6,655 nucleotides of DNA from an uncultured Lachnospiraceae bacterium (GTDB lineage Bacteria; Bacillota_A; Clostridia; Lachnospirales; Lachnospiraceae), in NCBI GenBank assembly GCA_902795835.1, contig CADBNA010000434.1, positions 1 through 6,655 on the forward strand. Direction: 5' to 3'. A program made the translations under genes and the position numbers. Below, in pieces: positions 1 through 5,700 of this stretch (positions are counted from its first letter, which is position 1; every line of letters begins with the position of its first letter). The notes under the pieces were generated by a model, which was not told the DNA's origin, did no database searches, and saw only the letters and a list, made by a program, of their open reading frames with translations.

Positions 1-1353
1 CAGGGAAGCGCCCTGCCTGGCCGGGCAGCCAGGACGATATCGCCGTCTATCCTGGCGGATCTTTCCGCCCGTGTCAGGGAAAAAACCTTTGCGGTCTGCG
101 GTACAAACGGCAAGACAACCGTGAACAACCTTCTGTGCCGCATGCTGGAGGCGGAAGGATACAGGGTTGTCTGCAACCGCGCCGGCGCCAATATGCTAAA
201 CGGCATAACGGGTGCATTTGCGGATGCGGCCGGAATCAGCGGACAGCTGAAGGCGGATTATGCAGCCCTGGAGGTGGACGAGGCCTCGGCGCAGCATGTC
301 TTTGCGGCCGTGAAGCCGGATTACCTGATCCTCACAAATCTGTTCCGGGATCAGCTGGACCGGTACGGGGAGATCGACATCACGGCGGAGCTGCTGCTGA
401 AAGCCATTCGTCTGGTTCCCGATATGAAGCTGGTCATCAACGCAGATGATCCGCTGTCCGTGTATCTGGCGCAGGAATCCGGGAATCCCTTCGTCTGCTA
501 TGGAATCGGCGAGAAAGCTGCTCCCACAGAGGCGGGAATCCCGGACAGCAGGGAGGTCAGGGAAGGGCGCTTCTGTAAAAAATGCGGCGCGCCGCTGCAC
601 TATGAGTATTATCACTACGGACAGATGGGACGGTGGATGTGTTCTGCCTGTTCCTTTTCCAGACCGGAGCCGGTGTATGAGGCATATGGAATCAGCCGGC
701 AGCCGGGCCCCGCACTTTCCGGGGAAAAGGACGACGCCGCTTCCGGCGGGATGTCCTTTCGGATAAAAGAGAGCGGAAAAGAAGCCGGCACTGTCTATAT
801 GGGGGAGAGTCTGGACGGTCTGTACAGTGTGTATAATCTTCTTGCCGTGAGGACAGCCCTGCGGGAGTGCGGACATAGCTGCAGATCGTTCAACACTGTT
901 CTGAGGGGATACAGACCTCCGTTTGGAAGAAACGAGCACTTTTATATTGAGGGAAGGGATATTCTGCTGAATCTTGCCAAGAATCCGGCCGGCTTCAATC
1001 AGAATATTTCCGCCATGCTCTCTGACAGGGCGCCGAAGAGACTGGTAATCGTTATCAATGACAACGACCAGGATGGCACGGATGTATCCTGGCTGTGGGA
1101 TGTGGAGTTCGAGAAGGCGGCAGATGAGAGTATCCGGTCCGTCATCGTCAGCGGGCTCCGCCGGCTCGATATGCAGCTGAGACTGAAATATGAGGAGATC
1201 CGGGCGGAGTCTGCGGATACGCCTGAAGAGGCGGTTGAACGGCAGATTGCGGCAGGAAAAGAAAAAATCTATGTGCTGGTAAACTATACGGCATTGTTTG
1301 CCGTTCACAGGTATCTGCAGAAAAGAGAGCAGGCAGGAGTTTCAAAAAAATGA
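1..1353 (+). CDS. murT: MurT subunit of the lipid II isoglutaminyl synthase (5'-truncated by the window)
   Basis: Mur-ligase-like catalytic subunit of the MurT-GatD complex, which uses ATP to activate the D-Glu alpha-carboxyl of lipid II and converts it to D-isoglutamine with ammonia from GatD. The frame is open from base 1. The first in-frame GTG (121) is not the start, because the ATP-binding loop GTNGKTT lies just before it at 100-120 and the LPGxxAxxIxPxIL-like segment typical of MurT N-termini precedes that. I infer that about 20-30 residues are missing. Other visible features are the E-x-DEA motif (EVDEA), NLFRDQLDRYGE, a Cys4 zinc ribbon inserted in the middle domain (CKKC and CSAC, bases 574-651), the DUF1727 hallmark LAKNPAGFNQ (about 973-1002), and DVSWLWD (1081-1101). 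The Asp that MurT donates to the GatD catalytic triad is expected in or near DVSWLWD. The 450 visible residues fit the family size. The stop overlaps the gatD start. Confidence 0.95.
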   Translation, partial: QGSALPGRAARTISPSILADLSARVREKTFAVCGTNGKTTVNNLLCRMLEAEGYRVVCNRAGANMLNGITGAFADAAGISGQLKADYAALEVDEASAQHVFAAVKPDYLILTNLFRDQLDRYGEIDITAELLLKAIRLVPDMKLVINADDPLSVYLAQESGNPFVCYGIGEKAAPTEAGIPDSREVREGRFCKKCGAPLHYEYYHYGQMGRWMCSACSFSRPEPVYEAYGISRQPGPALSGEKDDAASGGMSFRIKESGKEAGTVYMGESLDGLYSVYNLLAVRTALRECGHSCRSFNTVLRGYRPPFGRNEHFYIEGRDILLNLAKNPAGFNQNISAMLSDRAPKRLVIVINDNDQDGTDVSWLWDVEFEKAADESIRSVIVSGLRRLDMQLRLKYEEIRAESADTPEEAVERQIAAGKEKIYVLVNYTALFAVHRYLQKREQAGVSKK

Positions 1354-2072
1354 AGATTCAGATCGCACACCTTTACCCGGATCTGCTCAATCTGTACGGA
1401 GACAGAGGAAACATACAGTGTATGCGCATGCGCTGCCTCTGGAGGGGGATCGACGTTTCCGTTACGGAATACACCCTGGATGATGCCGTGGATTTTCTGC
1501 ATACGGATATTGTGCTGCTGGGCGGCGGATCTGATCGTGAGCAGCAGATTGTCTGTACGCGGCTTCAGAAGATCCGGAAAGAATTCTGCAGCTATGCAGA
1601 GGACGGAGGAACTGTGCTGGCCATCTGCGGGGGGTATCAGCTGCTGGGACACTATTACGATACTCCGGAAGGCAGGATGCAGGGATTGTCACTGGCAGAT
1701 CTGTATACGGAGCAGGGCAGTCCCCGTCTGATCTCAAATGTCATTCTGAAGAATCCCTCTCTGCCGTATGAGATTGTGGGCTTTGAAAACCACGGCGGGA
1801 GAACATGGATCGGCGGTAACACGCCTTTCGGCCGCGTGCACTTCGGATTCGGAAACAACGGCAAAGACGGAACGGAGGGAATCGTTTACAGAAATGTAAT
1901 CGGCACCTATCTGCACGGACCGCTTCTGCCCAAAAATCCGCATGTATGCGACAGGCTGCTTACCGGGGCACTGGACAGGAAATACGGGGTAAACACGCTC
2001 GCGCCCCTGGATGACAGCCTGGAGAAGAAGGCAAACCAGTCAATAGTAAAAAGGTTTACTGGTTCCTTTTGA
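1350..2072 (+). CDS. gatD: GatD, glutamine amidotransferase subunit of lipid II isoglutaminyl synthase
   Basis: Class-I (CobB/CobQ-like) glutaminase subunit, 240 residues, the usual GatD length. It hydrolyses glutamine and passes ammonia to MurT, in the cytoplasm at the inner membrane face. The N-terminus (MKIQIAHLYPDLLNLYGDRGN) has the typical GatD form. The nucleophile is Cys93 in LAICGGYQLLG and the catalytic His is His189 in GTYLHGPLLPKNP. The LLGGGSDREQ segment (residues 56-65) is also family-typical. As in this family, the third triad residue is expected from MurT. The start ATG at 1350 overlaps the murT TGA (ATGA), and AGGAG lies 10 nt upstream at 1335-1339, so the two subunits are probably translationally coupled. 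The complex makes amidated stem peptide, which is needed for efficient cross-linking in many Gram-positives. Confidence 0.95.
   Translation: MKIQIAHLYPDLLNLYGDRGNIQCMRMRCLWRGIDVSVTEYTLDDAVDFLHTDIVLLGGGSDREQQIVCTRLQKIRKEFCSYAEDGGTVLAICGGYQLLGHYYDTPEGRMQGLSLADLYTEQGSPRLISNVILKNPSLPYEIVGFENHGGRTWIGGNTPFGRVHFGFGNNGKDGTEGIVYRNVIGTYLHGPLLPKNPHVCDRLLTGALDRKYGVNTLAPLDDSLEKKANQSIVKRFTGSF
2034..2070 (+). terminator. Terminator-like hairpin overlapping the end of gatD
   Basis: AACCAGT (2034-2040) pairs perfectly with ACTGGTT (2058-2064). An alternative inner stem is AGTAAA/TTTACT around an AAGG loop. The hairpin is followed by CCTTTT, which ends in the gatD stop codon. The T tract is short and separated from the stem by CC, so termination may be partial. 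It would separate murT-gatD transcription from the transporter promoter about 40 nt downstream. Confidence 0.4.
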
Positions 2073-2090
2073 GAAAAATGTGAAACTCTT

Positions 2091-2140
2091 ACTATATCCC
2101 CTTATAACCTATTGACAAAGTAGGTAAATGGGTATAAAGT
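2091..2140. promoter_or_regulatory. Imperfect inverted repeat (operator candidate) spanning the transporter promoter
   Basis: The core dyad is ACCTA (2107-2111), nine bases, then TAGGT (2121-2125), which brackets the -35 box. The symmetry extends outward: 2091-2111 and the reverse complement of 2121-2140 share ACT, TAT, CCC and ACCTA blocks in order, with one length difference. Its position over both the -35 and -10 fits a repressor site. The CC/GG core in AT-rich flanks is compatible with an Rrf2-family regulator such as the cysteine-metabolism repressor CymR, but that identity is a guess. Confidence 0.45.
2112..2138 (+). promoter_or_regulatory. Sigma-A promoter for the amino-acid ABC transporter operon
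   Basis: A perfect -35 TTGACA (2112-2117) and a -10 TATAAA (2133-2138) are separated by 15 nt. The spacing is shorter than the usual 16-18 and may indicate a weak or regulated promoter. The predicted start near 2145 leaves about 27 nt before the small ORF at 2172. No other good promoter was seen between gatD and the binding-protein gene. Confidence 0.6.
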
Positions 2141-2171
2141 GGCTGTAGCATTTCCGGAAGGAGGTTTTCAC

Positions 2172-2300
2172 ATGTTCAAGACGCTGAACGCCAGACGATG
2201 TGAGAGAACAGGCTGCCGATGTCTGCACTCCCGGGCAGTCGGATCAGACATATGTCCGGGAGCTTCCAGTCATTTTATTTCGGTGATTTGTATCCATTGA
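2172..2300 (+). CDS. Cysteine-rich 42-residue ORF, candidate leader peptide of the transporter operon
   Basis: This small ORF is preceded by an ideal Shine-Dalgarno sequence (GGAAGGAGG at 2156-2164, 7 nt before the ATG), better than the site of the binding-protein gene downstream. It starts about 27 nt after the predicted transcript start and ends 36 nt before the binding-protein ATG. The product begins MFKTLNARRCERTGCRC and has cysteines at positions 10, 15, 17, 28 and 40 (12 percent). It has no signal peptide and no membrane segment. Position, RBS and composition suggest a cis-acting leader peptide that senses cysteine supply, in front of a transporter that looks cysteine-specific. Alternatively it is a small metal- or thiol-binding protein, or a chance ORF. 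I do not recognise a named family. A GC-rich hairpin (2228-2262) lies inside the ORF. Confidence 0.55.
   Translation: MFKTLNARRCERTGCRCLHSRAVGSDICPGASSHFISVICIH
2223..2280 (+). promoter_or_regulatory. GC-rich hairpin with T-rich 3' flank inside the leader ORF (attenuator candidate)
   Basis: CTCCCGG (2228-2234) pairs with CCGGGAG (2256-2262). An inner GTC/GAC and an outer CTG (2223-2225)/CAG (2267-2269) can extend it. A T-rich run (CATTTTATTT, 2271-2280) follows. A competing hairpin pairs 2211-2217 (GGCTGCC) with 2234-2240 (GGCAGTC, one G-T pair) and encloses the left arm of the first hairpin. The two are largely exclusive. The T tract is interrupted and the leader stop codon lies beyond the hairpin, so a classical terminator is not certain. 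Confidence 0.35.
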
Positions 2301-2336
2301 AAGGCGTATAAACTATATACAGGAAAGGGAACTACC

Positions 2337-3227
2337 ATGAAAAAGAGAAACAGATCCGTATTAACCAAGAGCATCACAGGATTTCTGGCAGCGTTAACTG
2401 CTGTAGCAGTTCTGGGTGCAGCCCCCGGCAGCGAAGTCCTGGCTGATTCCGGAGACGTATTCAGAACGCTGGACGAGATCGTTGCGTCCGGAGAAATCAA
2501 TATCGGCGTTTTCTCTGATAAAAACCCATTCGGCTATGTGGATGAGAATAATGAGTATCAGGGATATGACGTGTATTTTGCAAACCGGCTCGGAGAGGAT
2601 CTGGGCGTGGAGATCAACTTTGTATCGACGGAAGCAGCGAACCGGGTAGAATATCTTGAAACCGGTAAGGTCGACATCGTGCTGGCTAATTTTACCGTGA
2701 CGGCGGAACGCGCGGAAAAAGTGGATTTTGCACTTCCCTATATGAATGTGGCGCTTGGCGTGGTGTCGCCGGATGACCGTGTGATCACCGACCTCGCAGA
2801 CCTGACGGACAAGGACGAGGTGATTGTGATCTCGGGAACTACCGCAGAGACATATCTGACCGAGAACCATCCGGAAATCCATCTTCAGAAATATGACACC
2901 TATGCAAATGCCAAGACCGCACTGGAGAATGGCAATGCCGCAGCATGGGCCAACGACAACACGGAGGTAATCGCATATGCCCTGCAGAACCCGGGCTATA
3001 CGGTAGGCATTCCGGAGCTGGGCTCCCAGGATACCATCGCGCCCGCCGTTTCCAAGGGCAACGAGACTCTCCTGAACTGGATCAATGATGAGATCGCTTC
3101 GCTGGCGGATGAACAGTTTTTCCACAAGGATTATGAAGAAACCCTGGCGGACACTTACGGCCTGGATTATGAAGAGACGCTGGTAATCGAAGGCGGCGTA
3201 CCGGGCGGAGCGAAGGAAGAGGAGTAA
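2337..3227 (+). CDS. Family 3 solute-binding protein of an amino-acid ABC transporter, probably cysteine/cystine
   Basis: Extracellular binding protein, 296 residues. It has a basic N-terminus (MKKRNR), a hydrophobic core at about 13-29, and a probable signal peptidase I site after VLA at 34-36. The mature domain starts near residue 41 (VFRTLDEIVASGEINIGVFSD). Family 3 features are GYDVYFANRLG (76-86), NFTVTAERAEKVDFALPY (118-135, with Arg125 expected to bind the ligand carboxylate), SGTTAET (166-172) and Asp207 in NDNTEV, expected to contact the amino group. The wording NPFGYVDE, LANFTVTAERAEKVDF and the IEGG near the C-terminus recall the cysteine-binding CjaA-like branch; specificity is inferred. 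The protein has no Cys and only two Met, so it cannot be a lipoprotein, unlike most Gram-positive binding proteins. The start is set by AGGAAAGGG (2321-2329) just after a GTATA/TATAC hairpin (2306-2320). The tail ends GGAKEEE. Confidence 0.9.
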   Translation: MKKRNRSVLTKSITGFLAALTAVAVLGAAPGSEVLADSGDVFRTLDEIVASGEINIGVFSDKNPFGYVDENNEYQGYDVYFANRLGEDLGVEINFVSTEAANRVEYLETGKVDIVLANFTVTAERAEKVDFALPYMNVALGVVSPDDRVITDLADLTDKDEVIVISGTTAETYLTENHPEIHLQKYDTYANAKTALENGNAAAWANDNTEVIAYALQNPGYTVGIPELGSQDTIAPAVSKGNETLLNWINDEIASLADEQFFHKDYEETLADTYGLDYEETLVIEGGVPGGAKEEE

Positions 3228-3250
3228 GGGGAGTAAATAACGGATGCGCG

Positions 3251-3298
3251 GACCCTGCTCTTTTCGGATGAGGGGAAAGGGCAGGATCTGTTCTTTTG
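3251..3298 (+). terminator. Strong hairpin after the binding-protein gene (leaky terminator or mRNA stabiliser)
   Basis: CCTGCTCTTTTC (3254-3265) pairs over 12 bp, with two G-T pairs, to GGAAAGGGCAGG (3274-3285) around an 8-nt loop. GA/TC can extend it past a mismatch. TGTTCTTTTG follows. The permeases have no promoter of their own that I can see, so this probably terminates only part of the transcripts or protects the binding-protein mRNA from 3' decay, giving more binding protein than membrane parts. Confidence 0.55.
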
Positions 3299-3311
3299 TA
3301 TGCTGAACGGT

Positions 3312-3337
3312 CATGTCTGGTTTTACTGTCAGGCATG
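3312..3337 (+). repeat. Second hairpin in the binding-protein to permease gap
   Basis: CATGTCTG (3312-3319) pairs with CAGGCATG (3330-3337) through eight pairs including one G-T, around a 10-nt loop. It has no T tract, so it is more likely a structural or processing element than a terminator. It ends 7 nt before the ribosome binding site of the first permease. Confidence 0.4.
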
Positions 3338-3358
3338 CGTCCCTGAAAGAGGATTAAT

Positions 3359-4018
3359 ATGCAGACCGATGTCCTTATAGAATATCTGCCTCTTTTTCAG
3401 AGGGCGGCGCTGCTGACAGTCCGGCTGGGCCTGTGCGGAATCGCCGCCGCGACTCTGATCGGGGTATTCTGCGCCTGGGCGCAGTATTTCAGGGTGCCTG
3501 TCATTCGGCGTATTGTATCCGTGTACATTGAAGTCAGCCGTAACACGCCGCTTCTGATCCAGCTCTTTTTTATCTATTACGGACTTCCGAAAATCGGTAT
3601 TTCCATGCGGCCCTATACCAGCGGGATCTGGGGACTGGCTTTTCTGGGGGGCAGCTACATGGCGGAAGCCTTCCGCAGCGGTCTCGAAGCGGTTCCGCAG
3701 ATTCAGTCGGAGAGCGCGGCAAGCCTGGGGATGAGTCATCTGCAGGCGATGCGCTATGTGATCTTTCCCCAGGCGATCGCCACCAGCGTTCCGGCATTCA
3801 TCGCCAATGTGATTTTTCTTATGAAGGAAACCAGCGTTTTTTCGGCTGTCAGCATTATGGACCTGATGTTTACGGCCAAGGATCTGATCGGCATGCACTA
3901 CAATACGACGGAAAGTCTCTTCCTGCTGGTTGTATTCTATCTGATCATTCTGTTGCCGATTTCTCTCCTGGGGACACTTCTGGAAAGGAGACTCCGCTAT
4001 GCCGGATTTGGGGTTTGA
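3359..4018 (+). CDS. Amino-acid ABC transporter permease (HisM/HisQ type), first of two
   Basis: Inner-membrane permease subunit, 219 residues, the usual length for this family. Hydrophobic segments lie at about 17-42, 63-78, 86-100, 142-158 and 184-206, consistent with about five helices. Family marks are RNTPLLIQLFFIYYGLP (61-77) and the EAA loop SAASLGMSHLQAMRYVIFPQ (119-138), which docks onto the ATPase. GAAAGAGG at 3345-3352 sets the ATG start at 3359. The gene overlaps the next permease by 20 nt, so the two are probably coupled and form a heterodimeric pore. Substrate specificity cannot be read from this subunit and is inferred from the binding protein. Confidence 0.93.
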   Translation: MQTDVLIEYLPLFQRAALLTVRLGLCGIAAATLIGVFCAWAQYFRVPVIRRIVSVYIEVSRNTPLLIQLFFIYYGLPKIGISMRPYTSGIWGLAFLGGSYMAEAFRSGLEAVPQIQSESAASLGMSHLQAMRYVIFPQAIATSVPAFIANVIFLMKETSVFSAVSIMDLMFTAKDLIGMHYNTTESLFLLVVFYLIILLPISLLGTLLERRLRYAGFGV

Positions 4019-4673
4019 AGTCCTGTTCAAAGGCATCAATTTCCAGAGACTTCTGTTGGGTCTCCTGACCGCCCTGCGGATCAGTCTGATCGCCGTGCTG
4101 CTCAGCATACCGCTGGGCATCCTGATGGGATTTCTCATGACGAGAAAGAACCTTGTCCTGAAGTTTCTGCTGCGCCTGTATCTGGATTTTATCCGGATCA
4201 TGCCGCAGCTGGTGCTGCTGTTTCTGGTGTTTTTCGGAACGACTTCCGCTTTTGGCTGGAATCTGTCGGGAGAGGTGTCATCTGTGATCGTCTTTACCCT
4301 CTGGGGGACGGCGGAGATGGGGGATCTGGTGCGCGGCGCGCTCATCTCGATTCCCAGACATCAGTATGAGAGCAGCGAAGTGCTGGGCCTGACCCACAGC
4401 CAGACATTCCGCTATGTGATCCTGCCCCAGACAGTCCGGCGTCTGATCCCTCTGTCGATCAACCTGATCACCAGGATGATCAAAACGACCTCGCTGGTTC
4501 TGATGATCGGCGTTGTGGAGGTGCTCAAGGTAGCCCAGCAGATCATAGAGGCGAACCGCATGAGCAGTCCGAATGCCGCATTCGGAGTCTACCTGACCGT
4601 ATTTTTCCTGTATTTTCTGGCGTGCTGGCCGATCAGCCTTCTCGCGCGCCGCCTGGAGGCAAGATGGCAATGA
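3999..4673 (+). CDS. Amino-acid ABC transporter permease (HisM/HisQ type), second of two
   Basis: Partner inner-membrane permease, 224 residues. Hydrophobic helices lie at about 17-46, 53-60, 67-82, 93-104, 148-172 and 192-216. The segment DFIRIMPQLVLLFLVFFG (63-80) matches the position of the R-x-TPLL-x-QL motif of the first permease but is diverged (IMPQLVLLF). The EAA loop is SSEVLGLTHSQTFRYVILPQ (125-144). The start ATG at 3999 lies inside the previous gene, with AAGGAG at 3985-3990 eight nt upstream. The stop overlaps the start of the ATPase gene. Divergence between the two permeases supports a heterodimer rather than a recent duplication. Confidence 0.93.
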   Translation: MPDLGFEVLFKGINFQRLLLGLLTALRISLIAVLLSIPLGILMGFLMTRKNLVLKFLLRLYLDFIRIMPQLVLLFLVFFGTTSAFGWNLSGEVSSVIVFTLWGTAEMGDLVRGALISIPRHQYESSEVLGLTHSQTFRYVILPQTVRRLIPLSINLITRMIKTTSLVLMIGVVEVLKVAQQIIEANRMSSPNAAFGVYLTVFFLYFLACWPISLLARRLEARWQ

Positions 4674-5434
4674 ATGAAGTATTACTGCAGGTCAGTCATC
4701 TCACGAAAAAATTCGGAGACGAAACCGTGCTGGATGACATCAGTTTTGAGGTCCGGCAGGGAGAGGTCGTTGTTCTTGTGGGGCCCAGCGGGTGCGGAAA
4801 AAGCACCCTTCTGCGATGTCTGAACGGACTGGAGCCGATACAGGGAGGAGAGATTCTTCTGGACGGCGAGCCGGTGCGTCAGGGCAGCAGGGAGCTGACG
4901 CGGATCAGACAGAAAATAGGCATGGTATTCCAGAGCTATGACCTGTTTCCCCACCTGACGGTTACCGGGAACATTCTTCTTGCGCCTCTGAAAGTCCAGA
5001 AAAGAGAGAAAAATGAGGCCATTGCAGAGGCACTTGCCTTTCTGGAACGCGTCGGACTTGCCGGCAAGGAAAACAGTTTTCCCCGTGAGCTTTCCGGCGG
5101 CCAGAAACAGAGGGTGGCCATTGTACGCGCGCTCATTCTGCACCCGGAGATGCTTCTGTTTGATGAGGTGACGGCTGCGCTGGATCCGGAGATGGTAAGG
5201 GAAGTTCTGGATGTCATACTGGATCTCGCGGGGCAGGGACGCACCATGCTGATCGTCACGCATGAGATGGCATTTGCCCGCGCAATTGCAGACAGAGTGC
5301 TGTTTCTGGAAGGCGGCCATATCCTGGAGGACTCCGATCCGGAGATCTTCTTCACGAAACCAAAGACGGAGAGAGCAGGGGCATTCCTGAACACCTTCAC
5401 GTATACCGCAAAAGGCAGAAAAGAAAGCCTGTAA
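4670..5434 (+). CDS. ATP-binding subunit of the polar amino-acid ABC transporter
   Basis: Cytoplasmic ATPase that powers the importer, 254 residues. It has Walker A GPSGCGKST (38-46), Q-loop Gln88 in FQSYDLFPHL, the signature LSGGQKQR (141-148), Walker B MLLFDE (161-166), D-loop ALDPE, and switch His198 in IVTHEM. The common DEPTSALD is DEVTAALD here; the catalytic Glu166 is kept. I chose ATG 4670, which forms ATGA with the permease stop and lies 10 nt after GGAGG (4655-4659). ATG 4664 is in frame two codons earlier but only 4 nt from that site, and the GTG at 4622 has less support. It is the last gene of the operon. Confidence 0.94.
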   Translation: MNEVLLQVSHLTKKFGDETVLDDISFEVRQGEVVVLVGPSGCGKSTLLRCLNGLEPIQGGEILLDGEPVRQGSRELTRIRQKIGMVFQSYDLFPHLTVTGNILLAPLKVQKREKNEAIAEALAFLERVGLAGKENSFPRELSGGQKQRVAIVRALILHPEMLLFDEVTAALDPEMVREVLDVILDLAGQGRTMLIVTHEMAFARAIADRVLFLEGGHILEDSDPEIFFTKPKTERAGAFLNTFTYTAKGRKESL

Positions 5435-5459
5435 CATCGCATGATGCATCGGCAGCGGT

Positions 5460-5531
5460 TCCGGGAAAACAGTCACACAGACATCCGGGAAAACCGTTAT
5501 GCCGACATTCAGAAATACAGTCATGCTGACC
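5460..5531 (+). repeat. Three degenerate 24-bp tandem repeats after the transporter operon
   Basis: The units are 5460-5483, 5484-5507 and 5508-5531. Units 1 and 2 share 19 of 24 bases, including an identical start TCCGGGAAAAC. Units 2 and 3 share 16 of 24, including ACA/ACC-GT and ATGC-GAC positions. A possible fourth unit (5532-5555) matches only weakly. In one plus frame they read as eight-residue repeats (SGKTVTQT, SGKTVMPT, FRNTVMLT), but that frame has no ribosome binding site. Confidence 0.6.
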
Positions 5532-5537
5532 AGATAC

Positions 5538-5567
5538 TGGACAGACAGTATGACACTGCTGTATAAT
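5538..5567 (+). promoter_or_regulatory. Promoter candidate upstream of the C26 hydrolase
   Basis: TGGACA (5538-5543) and a perfect TATAAT (5562-5567) are separated by 18 nt. A transcript from about 5574 would begin with the CTGTTC/GAACAG hairpin (5573-5578 with 5585-5590) and then meet the intrinsic terminator at 5598-5628. It therefore makes either a short terminated RNA or an attenuated message for the gene at 5701. No better promoter was seen between the terminator and that gene. Confidence 0.5.
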
Positions 5568-5597
5568 TACATCTGTTCGCAGTTGAACAGTGGCAGG

Positions 5598-5628
5598 GGG
5601 CTCTTGCAGGTACAAGATGCCCTTTTTT
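5598..5628 (+). terminator. Intrinsic terminator
   Basis: GGGCTCTTG (5598-5606) pairs with CAAGA-T-GCCC (5613-5622, one bulged T) around the loop CAGGTA, followed directly by six T (5623-5628). This is the best terminator in the window. It ends the transporter operon and also lies in the leader of any transcript from the 5538-5567 promoter. Confidence 0.85.
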
Positions 5629-5700
5629 ATGTACGTACAATGATTCACACGCAGATACAGTCTGCAGAATGCCTGAAGGGGAGAAAAAACTTGCTGGCCC

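Noticed and set aside
196..1308. Long minus-strand open frame (370 codons) opposite murT
   Set aside because: It lies wholly antisense to a gene with clear motifs, its product has no recognisable domain, and it has no RBS; it reflects codon composition of the plus strand.
2288..2312. Possible second promoter (TTGTAT and TATAAA) just before the binding-protein gene
   Set aside because: The spacing is 13 nt and the -35 is poor; the TATAAAC sequence is better explained as part of the GTATA/TATAC hairpin.
2073..2336. T-box, SAM or other known riboswitch in the transporter leader
   Set aside because: I looked for the T-box core sequence and for conserved multi-stem riboswitch patterns and saw none; the transcript before the small ORF is only about 27 nt.
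3329..4345. Long minus-strand open frame (338 codons) opposite the permeases
   Set aside because: It is arginine- and histidine-rich without any motif and spans two well-supported permease genes on the other strand. The same reasoning removes the antisense frames at 2394-3314, 4682-5524 and 5713-6606.
4622..4669. Upstream GTG start for the ATPase gene
   Set aside because: It would add 16 residues unlike the family N-terminus and overlap the permease deeply, while ATG 4670 has a GGAGG site and the usual ATGA overlap.
5460..5531. CRISPR array
   Set aside because: The units are directly adjacent with no spacers and are too diverged to be CRISPR repeats.
5604..5632. Possible promoter TTGCAG-N17-TTATGT for the C26 gene
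   Set aside because: The -10 is poor and both elements fall within the terminator.
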